A stretch of DNA of 64,000 nucleotides from JBDUCV01 sp040003255. Its GTDB lineage: Bacteria; Actinomycetota; Actinomycetes; Mycobacteriales; Jatrophihabitantaceae. Below are positions 21,452 to 33,128 of this stretch, in pieces. Below the pieces are notes generated by a model. That model saw only the letters and a list, made by a program, of their open reading frames with translations. It was not told the origin of the DNA and did no database searches. The stretch is taken from NCBI GenBank assembly GCA_040003255.1, contig JBDUCV010000001.1, forward strand, positions 27,455 through 91,454, read 5' to 3'. A program made the position numbers and the translations under genes. The number at the start of each line of letters is the position of its first letter. Within the stretch, counting starts at the first letter, position 1.

Positions 21452-22002
21452 CCGGCGCCGTCTAGGTAGACCGCGTCGGTGCCGTCGATTTCGGCGAGCA
21501 GGACCCGGACGGTTTGCGCCGACGATGTAGGGATGTTCTTGCCCACGTAGTCGGCGCGGATCGGCAGCTCGCGATGGCCACGATCGACCAATACAGCCAA
21601 CTGCACGGCACGTGGTCGACCGAGGTCATTCAGGGCGTCGAGCGCGGCGCGGATCGTCCGGCCCGAGAACAGCACGTCGTCGACCAGGATCACGATCTTG
21701 CCGGAGATCCCGCCCTCGGGTTCACGGGTAGGCATCAGGGGGCGGACGCCGCGCAGGCGCAGGTCGTCGCGGTAAAGCGTGGTGTCAAGGGCACCGACCG
21801 GGACGTCAACCCCGTCGAAGGCGCGAATTCGGTCGGCAAGGCGGTGAGCGAGCGGCACACCCCTGGTCGGGATGCCGAGCAGAGCGACGTCGTGGCGGCT
21901 GCTCGCGGTTCGCTCGATCACCTGGTGAGCCATCCGGTCGACGGTGCGTGAAACGTCGGCGGGCTCGAGGATCGCGACAGGTGAGAGCGCATGGTTGACC
22001 AT
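21448..22002 (-). CDS. pyrR: PyrR, pyr operon regulator / uracil phosphoribosyltransferase
   Basis: A 184-residue bifunctional protein that binds pyr mRNA when UMP is high and also has uracil phosphoribosyltransferase activity. The PRPP motif [13 protein letters not shown] is near residue 100. ATG 22002 is chosen because GGAGAAGGAGG lies just upstream and gives the family N-terminus; the frame remains open to 22179 without homology. It is the first gene of the operon and lies directly after a PyrR-binding hairpin in its own leader. Confidence 0.96.
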   Translation of the reverse strand: MVNHALSPVAILEPADVSRTVDRMAHQVIERTASSRHDVALLGIPTRGVPLAHRLADRIRAFDGVDVPVGALDTTLYRDDLRLRGVRPLMPTREPEGGISGKIVILVDDVLFSGRTIRAALDALNDLGRPRAVQLAVLVDRGHRELPIRADYVGKNIPTSSAQTVRVLLAEIDGTDAVYLDGAG

Positions 22003-22018
22003 CGCCGACCTCCTTCTC

Positions 22019-22033
22019 CGCCTCACGGGACGG
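22019..22033 (-). promoter_or_regulatory. PyrR-binding RNA hairpin in the pyr leader
   Basis: On the minus strand the sequence CGTCCCGTGAGGCG fits the known PyrR-binding core (UCCNGNGAGG). It can fold as CCGUC paired with GGCGG around loop CCGUGA. It ends next to the GGAGAAGGAGG ribosome-binding site of pyrR. Binding would therefore block translation initiation, as shown for PyrR in Mycobacterium smegmatis, rather than act through a Bacillus-type attenuator. No terminator is seen in the leader. Confidence 0.75.
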
Positions 22034-22058
22034 CTCTTAAAGGATGTCCAACGCCGAC

Positions 22059-22064
22059 ACGGTA
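22059..22064 (-). promoter_or_regulatory. Possible -10 box of the pyr operon
   Basis: TACCGT on the minus strand lies 57 bases before the pyrR ATG. It would start the transcript about 20 bases before the PyrR hairpin. No clear -35 box is present. Confidence 0.3.
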
Positions 22065-22090
22065 CCAGTGGCTCGACCCACGAGAGTGTG

Positions 22091-22119
22091 TTGACTCGCT
22101 CGTCACAGGCAGTTACCGT
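22091..22119 (+). promoter_or_regulatory. Promoter of bldD
   Basis: TTGACT (22091-22096), a 17-base spacer and TACCGT (22114-22119) make a good housekeeping-type actinobacterial promoter. The start would be near 22126, giving a leader of about 44 bases before the bldD GTG. Confidence 0.55.
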
Positions 22120-22169
22120 CGCGACGCCGTAACCTGGACCTGACTCCACCAAATGAGGGTGTTTGCACC

Positions 22170-22715
22170 GTGACGTCAACTGAGAGCAGCGAGGAACTCG
22201 CCGTCGAACCAGCTCCGAGCCGCGAATACGCCAAGGCGCTCGGTGCCCGGCTACGGGCTATCCGCGCCCAGCAGCACTTGTCGCTGCACGGCGTCGAACG
22301 CAAGTCCGACGGACGATGGAAAGCGGTGGTCGTCGGGTCCTACGAACGCGGTGACCGTGCGGTTTCGGTGCAGCGACTGGCCGAGCTGGCCGAATTCTAC
22401 GGCGTACCGGTCGGCGAGCTGCTGCCCCAGGAACACGCGCACGCCGGTATCGGCACACCGGGACTGTCGAAGATCGTGCTCAATCTGCAACGGCTGCAGA
22501 CTGCGCCGCCGGACGAGACTGCCCAGCTGATCCGCTTCGTGGCATCGATCCAGCGTCGGCGAGGTGATTACGGCAACCGGGTGCTGTCGATCCGCGCCGA
22601 TGACCTGCGCTCGCTGGCGATCATGTACGACACGTCGGTCGAGGCGCTGACCCAGCAGCTGGTGCGCTGGCAGGTGTTGACGCCCGATTCGCTCATCCTG
22701 GACGGCGAGCCCTAA
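22170..22715 (+). CDS. bldD: BldD-family transcriptional regulator (cyclic-di-GMP responsive)
   Basis: A 181-residue homologue of BldD, the Streptomyces regulator of development. The N-terminal XRE helix-turn-helix spans about residues 20-88 ([16 protein letters not shown], then [22 protein letters not shown]). The C-terminal domain carries the c-di-GMP signature RGD-x8-RADD at residues 131-145, matching the RxD-x8-RxxD rule. It therefore probably dimerises on c-di-GMP. The start is GTG 22170. It diverges from pyrR and its stop overlaps the nusB stop by four bases. Confidence 0.92.
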   Translation: MTSTESSEELAVEPAPSREYAKALGARLRAIRAQQHLSLHGVERKSDGRWKAVVVGSYERGDRAVSVQRLAELAEFYGVPVGELLPQEHAHAGIGTPGLSKIVLNLQRLQTAPPDETAQLIRFVASIQRRRGDYGNRVLSIRADDLRSLAIMYDTSVEALTQQLVRWQVLTPDSLILDGEP

Positions 22716-23125
22716 CCGGCGGTGACCGAGGGACGGTCGCGCAAGATACGCCCGAGCACACCGTTGATGAATTTCGGCGAGTCGTCGGTCGACAGGGTTT
22801 TCGCCAGTTCCACCGCCTCGTCGATCACCACCGCGTCCGGGACGTCGGCGCGCCACAGCAGCTCATATACACCGAGCCGTAACACCGCGCGGTCGACTCC
22901 GGGCATCCGGTCGACCGTCCAGCCCTCGGCGTACTCGGCGAGGATCTGATCGATTCGCGAACGGTTCGCCGACGTGCCTTCGACCAGCTCAACGGTGTAG
23001 TCGTTCACCGGCGGGTCGCACAGGGCGACCCGTTCGGCGAGTGTGCCGATCGCGTCGGTGCCGCGCAGGTCGGCCTCGTAGAGCAGATCGACGGCACGCT
23101 TGCGGGCCTTGCTGCGGGCTGCCAT
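22712..23125 (-). CDS. nusB: Transcription antitermination factor NusB
   Basis: A 137-residue all-helical protein that joins NusE (S10) on boxA RNA for rRNA antitermination. ARSKARKRAVDLLYEADLRG at the N-terminus and VLRLGVYELLWRADVPDAVVIDEAVELAK in the second half are typical. It follows efp by 13 bases on the same strand, the usual actinobacterial order. Its stop overlaps the convergent bldD stop. Confidence 0.96.
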   Translation of the reverse strand: MAARSKARKRAVDLLYEADLRGTDAIGTLAERVALCDPPVNDYTVELVEGTSANRSRIDQILAEYAEGWTVDRMPGVDRAVLRLGVYELLWRADVPDAVVIDEAVELAKTLSTDDSPKFINGVLGRILRDRPSVTAG

Positions 23126-23138
23126 CTGTCGACCGGTC

Positions 23139-23702
23139 TCAGCTGCTCACGCGGCCGAGATAGCGACCGTCGCGGGTATCGACCTTGACCTTCTCGCCAG
23201 TGCCGACGAATAGCGGCACCTGGATCTCGGCGCCGGTCTCGAGCGTCGCCCGCTTGGTGCCACCGGTGGACCGATCACCCTGCACGCCCGGGTCGGTGTG
23301 CGAGATGACCAGTTCGACGCTGGTCGGCAATTCGACGTAGAGCGGGGTGCTGTCGTGTATCGCCACGACGGCCTCGGCGTTGTCGAGCAGGTAGTTCGCG
23401 TTGTCACCGACCGTGACGGCGGGCACGTGTACCTGCTCGTAATTGTCGCCGTCCATGAACACGAAGTCAGTGCCTTCGCGATAGAGGAAGGTCATTCCGC
23501 GCTTGTCCACGTTCGCGGTCTCGACCCTTGTGCCCGCGTTGAATGTCCGGTCGACCACTTTGCCGGACAGCACGTTCTTCAACGTCGTGCGAACGAAGGC
23601 GCCCCCTTTGCCTGGCTTCACATGTTGGAACTCAACTACCGTCCACAGCTGGCCGTCGAGATTGAGGACCAGGCCGTTCTTTAGATCATTGGTGGTTGCC
23701 AC
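23139..23702 (-). CDS. efp: Elongation factor P
   Basis: A 187-residue translation factor that relieves ribosome stalling at polyproline. The KOW-like domain I contains the tip loop KPGKGGAF with Lys32. OB domains II and III follow, ending in the family signature region [18 protein letters not shown]. No modification enzyme gene is nearby; actinobacterial EF-P often carries an unmodified tip lysine. Proline-rich products in this window (SecD, the DUF3048 protein) are plausible clients. Confidence 0.97.
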   Translation of the reverse strand: MATTNDLKNGLVLNLDGQLWTVVEFQHVKPGKGGAFVRTTLKNVLSGKVVDRTFNAGTRVETANVDKRGMTFLYREGTDFVFMDGDNYEQVHVPAVTVGDNANYLLDNAEAVVAIHDSTPLYVELPTSVELVISHTDPGVQGDRSTGGTKRATLETGAEIQVPLFVGTGEKVKVDTRDGRYLGRVSS

Positions 23703-23722
23703 GGCGAGGCAGTCTAATCGGG

Positions 23723-25819
<2,097 letters not shown>

Positions 25820-25823
<4 letters not shown>

Positions 25824-27040
25824 CGAACCGGCTCGGCGACGCCCTGCGCCGCATTGAGGCCCCGCGCGGCCAGCCGGGCCAAATAGGCGTCCCGGTTGCG
25901 TCGGGTTTCGGTTACCGAATCGCCGCCGAACTTCTCCAGCACCGCCTCTGCCAGGACGAGCGCGACCATCGCCTCGGCGACCACGCCGGCCGCAGGGACC
26001 GCGCAAACATCAGAGCGCTGGTTGATGGCGACCGTCGCCTCGCCGGTGGCGGTGTCGACGGTCGCCAGCGCGCGGGGCACGGTCGAGATGGGCTTCATCG
26101 CGGCCCGTACGCGCAGCACCTCGCCGGTGGTCATGCCACCCTCGGTGCCGCCGGAGCGGCCGGAGCTGCGCCGGATCGCGCCGTCGCCGTCGCGGACGAT
26201 CTCGTCATGGGCCCGTGACCCACGGCGGCGCGCCAGCTCGAAGCCGTCACCCATCTCGACGCCTTTGATCGCCTGGATGCCCATCAGTGCAGCGGCCAGC
26301 CGCGCATCGAGGCGGCGGTCGCCCTGGACGTGGCTGCCCAGGCCGGGGGGCGCCCCGTAGGCGAGCACCTCCACGATTCCGCCCAAGGTGTCGCCTGCCT
26401 GTTTGGCAGCGTCGATCTCGGCGATCATTGCCGCCGCCGCGTCTGCGTCGAGGCACCGCACCGGGGAGACGTCGACGACGTCTTGGTCGGCCGGCCCGGG
26501 TACTACCCCGGACGGCGCCGACGCGGCCCCCACGGTGACCACATGACTGACGATGTCGATTCCGGCCGCCTGGCGCAGAAACGCCCGCGCCACCGTCCCG
26601 AGCGCGACCCGAGCCGCGGTCTCCCGGGCGCTAGCCCGTTCGAGCACCGGGCGGGCGTCGTCGACGTCGTACTTCTGCATGCCAGCTAGATCGGCATGCC
26701 CAGGACGCGGGCGGGTCAGCGGGGCGTTGCGGGCCTGTCCGGCGAGAACCACCGGATCGACCGGGTCGGCGGCCATCACCGTCTGCCATTTCGGCCATTC
26801 GGTGTTGCCGATGCGAACGGCGACGGGTCCGCCAAGCGTGACCCCGTGCCGGACGCCACCGGTCAACTCGACCTCATCGGCCTCGAAGGTCATCCGCGCG
26901 CCGCGTCCGTAGCCCATGCGGCGGCGGGCCAGTGCCTGCGCCAAGTCCCGGGTAGTCACCTCGATGCCGGACGGCAGTCCGTCGAGGACGGCGACGAGGG
27001 CGGGTCCATGCGACTCGCCCGCCGTCAGGTAGCGCAGCAC
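25820..27040 (-). CDS. aroC: Chorismate synthase
   Basis: A 406-residue FMN-dependent enzyme forming chorismate from EPSP. The N-terminus [25 protein letters not shown], the arginine-rich loop [12 protein letters not shown] and the C-terminal [17 protein letters not shown] are diagnostic. It is the first gene of the tight aroC-K-B-Q unit. The 97 bases upstream, before aroE, hold no recognisable gene. Confidence 0.98.
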
Positions 27041-27137
27041 GCCCTCAGTCTCTCAGAACCCCGCCTGCGCCGCGGCCGCCAGCATCGCTGCCGGGTGGCT
27101 GTCTGTCAGGACGGTGAGCATTGGCGGCTGCGCCGCG

Positions 27138-27956
27138 TTATTGCGGACGTGCGGAGTGCCCAGTCTCCCGGCACAGCGCCTCGTGCATCGCGTCCAGGGG
27201 CGCCAGGCGTCCGGTCATCAGCTCCACCTGCTCGGCGGCCTGGTGCAGCAACATGAGCGTCCCGCTGACCACTCGTCCGCGCGCAGTCGCGACGGCAGCA
27301 GCGAGTGGCGTCGGCCACGGGTCGTATACGACGTCGAGCACCACTTGGCCCGGATGCCACGGCGTCGTCGCCAATCGGTCGGCGGCGCCCGGCGGCAGGG
27401 TCGACACGATCAGATCAGCCGCGGCCAGCGGTGCCCGATCGTCCAGCGAGCGGATCGACACGGATAGGCCGACCCGAGCCGCGGTGGCCAGCAGGCCGGC
27501 TGAGTGGCCGGGTGCGCGAACGAGCGCCGTGCAGCGCCCGACACCCAGTTCGCCCAGGGCGACTAGCATCGCCTGCGCCGTGCCCCCTGCGCCGAGCACG
27601 ACGACTTCGCGCGGCACGACCTGGTGTTCGGCGAGCGCTGCGAGAATCCCGCCCACGTCGGTGTTCTCGGCGACCCATCCACCGTCCGCACCCGGCAGAA
27701 GTGTGTTGGCCGAACCGGCGGCCTGGGCCCGGGTGCCGACGCTCGCTGCCAGTTCGAGCGCGACCCGCTTGAGCGGCATCGTGCAGGAGAACCCCGCGAC
27801 GTCCTCTCCCGCCTCGGTAATCAAGCCCGCTAATTCGTCGGCTCCGCAGTCGATCGCGTCGTAGGTCCAGTCGAGGTCGAGCGCGCGATAAGCAGCCCGA
27901 TGCAAGACGGGCGAGAGCGAGCGCTCGACGGGCCGCCCGAGGACGGCGGCACGCAC
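27138..27956 (-). CDS. aroE: Shikimate dehydrogenase
   Basis: Reduces 3-dehydroshikimate with NADPH. SLSPVLHRAAY near residue 12 binds substrate, the catalytic Lys lies in CTMPLKRVA near 60, and the Rossmann motif is VLGAGGTAQA near 125. GTG 27956 is preferred because it gives the family N-terminus (RAAVLGRPVERSLSP) and shares its G with the mltG stop. ATG 27971 or 27986 would extend it into mltG by 5-10 residues. Confidence 0.94.
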   Translation of the reverse strand: MRAAVLGRPVERSLSPVLHRAAYRALDLDWTYDAIDCGADELAGLITEAGEDVAGFSCTMPLKRVALELAASVGTRAQAAGSANTLLPGADGGWVAENTDVGGILAALAEHQVVPREVVVLGAGGTAQAMLVALGELGVGRCTALVRAPGHSAGLLATAARVGLSVSIRSLDDRAPLAAADLIVSTLPPGAADRLATTPWHPGQVVLDVVYDPWPTPLAAAVATARGRVVSGTLMLLHQAAEQVELMTGRLAPLDAMHEALCRETGHSARPQ

Positions 27957-29251
27957 TACGTGCAACCCCATTTGTTGGCCTGGCATCGCTCGACGGCGGC
28001 GGTGAACGCCTTCGGATCGGCGGTGAAGTACAGATGTCCCGCGGCGTCGCCGTTGACGTAGTACAGCCAGTTGCCCGCTGCCGGATTCACCGCCGCCGTC
28101 AACGCCGCTTCGCCTGGATTGCCGATCGGGGTGGGCGGTAGCCCAGGGCTAAGCCGGGTGTTGTACGGCGCGGGGACGTCGTAGTCGACCTGTTTCGGGT
28201 CCCGGCCGGCCAATTCCTCGCCGTACAGGCTGGTGGCATCGATGCCCAAAGGCATCCTGGCCGCGATTCGGTTCAGCACGACGCGGGCCACCTTGGCACG
28301 GTCGTCGGCGAACTTCGCCTCCCGCTCGATCATCGAGGCGATGATTAGCGCCTGGTAGGGCGTCATGCCGTCGGCCATTGCTCCGGCAGCGAACTTCAGT
28401 TCGCGATCCTTGCTGGTGAACTCGACGATCATCTGTTGCAGTGCGTCGGTTGGCGTCGTCCCCGGATCGAGGCTGTACGTGTCGGGATAGAAGAACCCCT
28501 CGGCGGACGACGGCGGGTTCGTCCCCTGCTGGTAGCCCGCGGGCAGCCCGAGGTTGCCGACGTCGTCCGCTGCCTGCTGCACCTGAGCCGAAGGGACCCC
28601 GAGCGCAGTTGCCAGCATCACGATGATCTTCTTCTCGGAACTCCCCTCTGGCACGGACACCTTGATGGCCACGCGGGACGACGGGTCGAGCATCAGGGCG
28701 AGCGCCTGCGCCGCGGCCATCTGCTTGTGGACCCGATACACCCCAGGCTGGATGGACCGTGAATCGCTGTTCGCCGAGGCCGCCGCACGAAACGCCGCCG
28801 AGGTCCGGACGACGCCTGCTTTCAGGAGAGCCTGGGCAATCGCGTCGGCGCCGTCGCCCGGGTTGACCTTGACCAGGACGTCGCCGGTGCCCGATCCGGC
28901 CCAGTCTTTCGGCGCGAGATGGTTGAGGACGATCGGGCGCACGACGAACCACCCGGACGCGGCGACGATGATCAACGCGAGGACGGTCAGCGTGAGTAGT
29001 AGCAGCCGCCGGCTGCGACGACGTCGCCGTTGATGACGATGATGCCCGCGGTTGTCCGACCTGCGCCCAGAAGGCGGCTCACCGGCCGGTTCGCCGTGGT
29101 GATCGTCGGGGCCGAACAGCAGCGAGTGCGGATCTGAGCCAACGAGCTCCCGCTGCTCGTAGGACACCACGTGCGACTCCATCCCGACTGCGAGTGCTTC
29201 CGGCCGCCGACGCGTGTGCCGCGTCCTGGCGTCGTCGGGCGCGTTCTTCAC
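27956..29251 (-). CDS. mltG: Endolytic murein transglycosylase MltG
   Basis: A 431-residue inner-membrane enzyme that cuts nascent glycan strands and helps end peptidoglycan polymerisation. It has a cytoplasmic tail of about 80 residues, rich in His and Arg near 64-82, one membrane helix (82-105), then a LysM-like region and the YceG catalytic domain. Glu309 in IASMIER is the predicted catalytic residue, and YNTRLSPGLPPTPIGNPG is conserved. It starts with GTG one base after ruvX. Confidence 0.95.
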   Translation of the reverse strand: MKNAPDDARTRHTRRRPEALAVGMESHVVSYEQRELVGSDPHSLLFGPDDHHGEPAGEPPSGRRSDNRGHHRHQRRRRRSRRLLLLTLTVLALIIVAASGWFVVRPIVLNHLAPKDWAGSGTGDVLVKVNPGDGADAIAQALLKAGVVRTSAAFRAAASANSDSRSIQPGVYRVHKQMAAAQALALMLDPSSRVAIKVSVPEGSSEKKIIVMLATALGVPSAQVQQAADDVGNLGLPAGYQQGTNPPSSAEGFFYPDTYSLDPGTTPTDALQQMIVEFTSKDRELKFAAGAMADGMTPYQALIIASMIEREAKFADDRAKVARVVLNRIAARMPLGIDATSLYGEELAGRDPKQVDYDVPAPYNTRLSPGLPPTPIGNPGEAALTAAVNPAAGNWLYYVNGDAAGHLYFTADPKAFTAAVERCQANKWGCT

Positions 29252-29252
29252 G

Positions 29253-29693
29253 TCAGCGCACCGACCGCGCGTCTAACCAGTGCTGCAGGATCTCGACCGC
29301 GGCCGCCTGGTCGATGACCTCACGTCGTGCCCTGCTCCGGACTCCGCGCGCCGCGAGCCTACGCTCCGCGAGCGTGGTGCTCAGCCGCTCGTCCCACAAT
29401 TCGACCGGAATGGGGGCTACTGCCCGGCTTACCGCCCCGGCATAGGAACGGGCCATGTGAGCCGATTCACCTTCACGCCCAGCTAGCGTCCGGGGTAATC
29501 CGACAACGATGCCGACCGCCTCGTGCTCGTCGACCAGTGCGGCGAGCTGCGCGACGTCGGTGTTGCGCACGATGTCGCGAGCCAGGGTGGCCAATGGGGT
29601 AGCCAGCACGCCACGCGGATCGCTGCGCGCGACTCCGACCCGTACGGTGCCGACGTCGACCCCGAACCACACCCCGTCGGCACGCCCGGTCAC
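29253..29693 (-). CDS. ruvX: Holliday junction resolvase-like RuvX (YqgF)
   Basis: A 146-residue RNase H-fold nuclease related to RuvC, linked to Holliday junction or pre-16S rRNA processing. [15 protein letters not shown] near residue 12 carries the first acidic residue, [14 protein letters not shown] near 65 is the family signature, and [15 protein letters not shown] near 100 is conserved. It overlaps the alaS stop by four bases and precedes mltG, the classical actinobacterial order. Confidence 0.95.
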   Translation of the reverse strand: MTGRADGVWFGVDVGTVRVGVARSDPRGVLATPLATLARDIVRNTDVAQLAALVDEHEAVGIVVGLPRTLAGREGESAHMARSYAGAVSRAVAPIPVELWDERLSTTLAERRLAARGVRSRARREVIDQAAAVEILQHWLDARSVR

Positions 29694-32392
29694 GTCGCGG
29701 CGTGCCCCGCTAGGTATGCCGTGGCCGCCGCAAGCGCCTCGTCCAAGCGGACCGGGTCACCGCCGGCGCCCTGGGCCAGATCGGCGTTGCCGCCACCACG
29801 GGCGCCGAGAACCGGCGCAAACTCCTTCACGACGTCGCCAGCCGCGAGACCCGCCCGCTGCCCGGGCTCGTTGACCGCGACGACGAAGCCGACCCCCCGA
29901 TCACCGGGCGAGGCGAGCAGGACGACCGCCGGATCGGCCGGGCTTAGCCGACCCCGCACATCCAGGACGAGTGTGCGCAGGTCGCTCCCGGTGACCCCGG
30001 ACGGTATCCGCGCCGCAACGAGCTGGACGCGGCCGAGCTGACGCACCCCGGCCGCCAGCGCCGGCGCGGCGGCGCTTACCGACGCGGCACGCATCCGCTC
30101 GACTTCCTTTTCCGCGGCACGTAACCGTTCGACGAGTGAGGCGACGCGGTCCGGCAGCTCCTCGGGACGCGCCTTGAGCGACTCGGAAAGTTGAGCCACC
30201 AGCGCCCGCTCGGTCGCGAGGTAGCGCATCGCCTCCAGCCCGACGTACGCCTCGATCCGGCGCACCCCCGCCCCGATCGATGACTCGCCGACCAGGGTGA
30301 TCGTGCCAATCTGCGAGGAGTGACTGACGTGTGTACCACCGCACAGTTCGCGTGACCACGGTCCGCCGATCTCGACTACCCGGACGATCTCGTCGTAAGT
30401 CTCGCCGAACAGCGCGAGCGCACCGATGTCACGCGCCTCCGCGAGTGGCAGGTACTTGACCGACACGGGCAGGTCCTGCCGCAGCGCCAGATTCGAGGTG
30501 TCCTCGATGTCGGTGCGGGTGCGCGCGTCCAGTGCCGAACCCCACGCGAAGTCCAGCCGCAGATATCCGGGCTTGTTGTAGGAGCCGTTTTGCAGTGCGG
30601 TCGGGCCGAGTACGTGCCGCAGGGCGGCGTGAACGACATGTGTGCCCGAGTGGGCCTGGCGGGCCGACGTGCGCCACTCGGGGTCGACGGTGGCCACTGC
30701 GTCGGCGCCGCTCTTGAGCTCGCCATCTTCCACGACGACCCGGTGCACGATCAGCCCCTTGATCGGCTTCTGTACGTCGACCACCCGCAACCGGGCGGCC
30801 CCGACGGTGATGATGCCTTCGTCGGCGATCTGGCCACCGGACTCGGCGTAGAACGGGGTGCGGTCCAAGACGACGTCGACGGTGTCGCCCGGCTCGGCCG
30901 CTTCGACCAGCTCCCCGTCGCGCAGCACGCCACGCACCCGGCTCTCGGTCTCCAGTTCGTCGTACCCGGTGAACGGCGTCTCGCCTTGCCCACGCAGCGA
31001 CCGCAGCGCCTGGCTGTCGGCGTGGCCGACCCGCTTCGCCCGGCTGTCGTCCTTCGCCCGCTGACGCTGCTCGGACATCAACCGACGGAACTCGCCCTCG
31101 TCCACCGTTAGCCCGCGCTCGGCCGCCATCTCGAGAGTGAGCTCGATCGGAAAGCCGTATGTGTCGTGCAGGGCAAACGCCTGGCCACCGCCGAGCGACG
31201 TGCGCCCGGCCGAAGCGGCCTTTGCGGCCGCGACGTCGAAGATCGCAGATCCGGCAACCAACGTGCGAGCGAACGCGTCCTCCTCGCGGTAGGCGATGGC
31301 GCTGATGCGTTCGAAGTCGGCTGCCAGTTCGGGATAGGACGGACTCATGCAATCGCGGGCCACCGGCAGTAGTTCGGGCAGCGCGAGAGCGTCATAGCCA
31401 AGCAGCCGCATCGATCGCACAGCGCGCCGCACGATCCGCCGGAGCACGTAACCCCGTCCCTCGTTCGAGGGGGTGACGCCGTCACCGATAAGCATCAGCG
31501 CGGTGCGCACGTGATCGGCGATCACCCGCAGCCGAACGTCATCGGGATCCGACTCACTCGCGGCGTGCCCGGACTTCGCGCCGTAGCGCTTGCCGGTGAG
31601 CGCGGCAGCCCGGTGAAGGATGGGACGTGTCTCGTCGATCTCGTAGAGGTTGTCGACACCCTGCAAAATCGTGGCCATCCGCTCCATGCCCATGCCGGTG
31701 TCGATGTTCTTGTGCGGCAGGTCAGCGAGGATCTCGTAGTCGCCCTTGTTTGGCCCGGTGGCCGCGCCGCGTTCGTACTGCATGAAGACGAGATTCCAGA
31801 ACTCCAGGTAACGGTCCTCGTCTACGGCGGGGCCGCCCTCGGGGCCGTAGTCGGACCCGCGGTCGTAAAACAGCTCGCTGCAGGTGCCGGCCGGGCCCGG
31901 GATACCCATGTCCCAGGTGTTGTCTTCCTTGCCGCGTCGCACGATCCGCTCGGCCGGAACGCCGATCACGGTCTGCCAGATAGCGAACGCCTCGTCGTCC
32001 TCGAGGTAGACCGTCGGCCAGATCCGGTCGCCGTCCAGGCCGAAGCCACCGTCGGCGATGGGCTTGGTCGAAAGTTGCCACGCCAGCTGGATGGCATGTT
32101 GCTTGAAGTAGTCGCCGAAGCTGAAGTTGCCGTTCATCTGGAAGAACGTGCCGTGCCGGGTGGTCTTGCCGACCTCGTCGATGTCCTGCGTGCGAATGCA
32201 TTTCTGGATGCTCGTTGCGCGGATCCAGGGAGCGGGCAGCTGGCCGATGAAGTACGGCACGAACTGCACCATGCCCGCGTTGACGAACAGCAGGTTCGGG
32301 TCGTCGAACGGCAGTGGGGCGCTTGGCACCACGACGTGACCGTCGGCCTCGAAATGGGCGAGGAACCGCCGGCGGATCTCCGCCGATTTCAT
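29690..32392 (-). CDS. alaS: Alanyl-tRNA synthetase
   Basis: A 900-residue class II synthetase with the complete domain set. The catalytic domain has motif 2 region [19 protein letters not shown] near residue 78. The editing domain has zinc-site motifs HSGTH near 585 and CGGTH near 685. A C-terminal oligomerisation domain follows. Its ATG overlaps the upstream small membrane-protein gene by four bases. Confidence 0.98.
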   Translation of the reverse strand: MKSAEIRRRFLAHFEADGHVVVPSAPLPFDDPNLLFVNAGMVQFVPYFIGQLPAPWIRATSIQKCIRTQDIDEVGKTTRHGTFFQMNGNFSFGDYFKQHAIQLAWQLSTKPIADGGFGLDGDRIWPTVYLEDDEAFAIWQTVIGVPAERIVRRGKEDNTWDMGIPGPAGTCSELFYDRGSDYGPEGGPAVDEDRYLEFWNLVFMQYERGAATGPNKGDYEILADLPHKNIDTGMGMERMATILQGVDNLYEIDETRPILHRAAALTGKRYGAKSGHAASESDPDDVRLRVIADHVRTALMLIGDGVTPSNEGRGYVLRRIVRRAVRSMRLLGYDALALPELLPVARDCMSPSYPELAADFERISAIAYREEDAFARTLVAGSAIFDVAAAKAASAGRTSLGGGQAFALHDTYGFPIELTLEMAAERGLTVDEGEFRRLMSEQRQRAKDDSRAKRVGHADSQALRSLRGQGETPFTGYDELETESRVRGVLRDGELVEAAEPGDTVDVVLDRTPFYAESGGQIADEGIITVGAARLRVVDVQKPIKGLIVHRVVVEDGELKSGADAVATVDPEWRTSARQAHSGTHVVHAALRHVLGPTALQNGSYNKPGYLRLDFAWGSALDARTRTDIEDTSNLALRQDLPVSVKYLPLAEARDIGALALFGETYDEIVRVVEIGGPWSRELCGGTHVSHSSQIGTITLVGESSIGAGVRRIEAYVGLEAMRYLATERALVAQLSESLKARPEELPDRVASLVERLRAAEKEVERMRAASVSAAAPALAAGVRQLGRVQLVAARIPSGVTGSDLRTLVLDVRGRLSPADPAVVLLASPGDRGVGFVVAVNEPGQRAGLAAGDVVKEFAPVLGARGGGNADLAQGAGGDPVRLDEALAAATAYLAGHAAT

Positions 32393-32646
32393 GGCGTGTC
32401 GCCGCTACCCATCTTGCCGAAGCTGCCGTCTATCCCGGTATTCGTACGTAGCGTGGTCTCGCGTTCGTGCATGTGATCGCGAACGTCGCCCGCGAAGTCA
32501 CGGATCGATTCCGACACCTCGGCCAGTCCGCCGCCAACATTCTGCGCGATGCCTCGGGGGGTCAGCTGCCCGGCGACACGCGACAACTTGCGGACAACCA
32601 GGGCGCCAATCGTGACCCCCATGACCAGCCAGAACAACCGTCGCAT
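32389..32646 (-). CDS. Small membrane protein upstream of alaS (DUF6167-like)
   Basis: An 85-residue protein beginning [22 protein letters not shown], a single N-terminal membrane segment with flanking positive charges. A charged, probably helical tail ([20 protein letters not shown]) follows. A protein like this sits before alaS in many actinobacteria; the function is unknown. ATG 32646 follows the DUF948 gene by four bases. Confidence 0.8.
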   Translation of the reverse strand: MRRLFWLVMGVTIGALVVRKLSRVAGQLTPRGIAQNVGGGLAEVSESIRDFAGDVRDHMHERETTLRTNTGIDGSFGKMGSGDTP

Positions 32647-32650
32647 TGCG

Positions 32651-33067
32651 TTATTCTCCCCGTTTCGTGAGGCCGCGTGAAACACGGTGGCGGCGATTCG
32701 CGGCGCGCTCGGCCTCTGCCTGACGGCGGGCCGAGACGGTCTTGCGCACCCCGTAGGAGAAGGCTGCGACCTTGATCAGCGGGTTGCTCACCGTGCTGGA
32801 CACGAGCGAGGTCAGTGCCGCCGCGTTGCTGGTCATCGAGCCGACACCCTTGGTGATCCCGTCGACATTGTCCAGCTGCGCGTTGACGCCCTGCAGGGTG
32901 ACCTGCGCGTCGGCCAACAGCGGGGCGGCCCCCTCGTGTGTCTTGCGGATGGCCAGCGTCGCCTCGTCCAGCGTGCGCCCGAGCTTCAACAGCGGGAACG
33001 CCAGCAGGAGGACGAGCAGCACGAACGCTCCGGCCGCAACGAGCGCGGCGATCGCACCAGCAGACAC
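32651..33067 (-). CDS. DUF948 domain-containing membrane protein
   Basis: A 138-residue protein with an N-terminal membrane helix (about residues 4-27). A predicted amphipathic or coiled-coil stretch (LDEATLAIRKTHEGAAPLLADAQVTLQGVN) and a basic tail follow. This is the DUF948 pattern. It lies between rarA and alaS with the DUF6167-like gene, the two probably forming a membrane pair. Many relatives have rpsD between rarA and this gene; none is here. Confidence 0.82.
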   Translation of the reverse strand: MSAGAIAALVAAGAFVLLVLLLAFPLLKLGRTLDEATLAIRKTHEGAAPLLADAQVTLQGVNAQLDNVDGITKGVGSMTSNAAALTSLVSSTVSNPLIKVAAFSYGVRKTVSARRQAEAERAANRRHRVSRGLTKRGE

Positions 33068-33128
33068 CGGTTGCCTCCTTGGACAGGGACGGGGATGACG
33101 AGCACGGACGGTGTGCGACCTTACCGGG

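Noticed and set aside
33068..33128. Expected rpsD between rarA and the DUF948 gene
   Set aside because: Only 61 bases are present and no S4-like frame exists; several actinobacteria keep rpsD elsewhere, so this is not treated as a loss.
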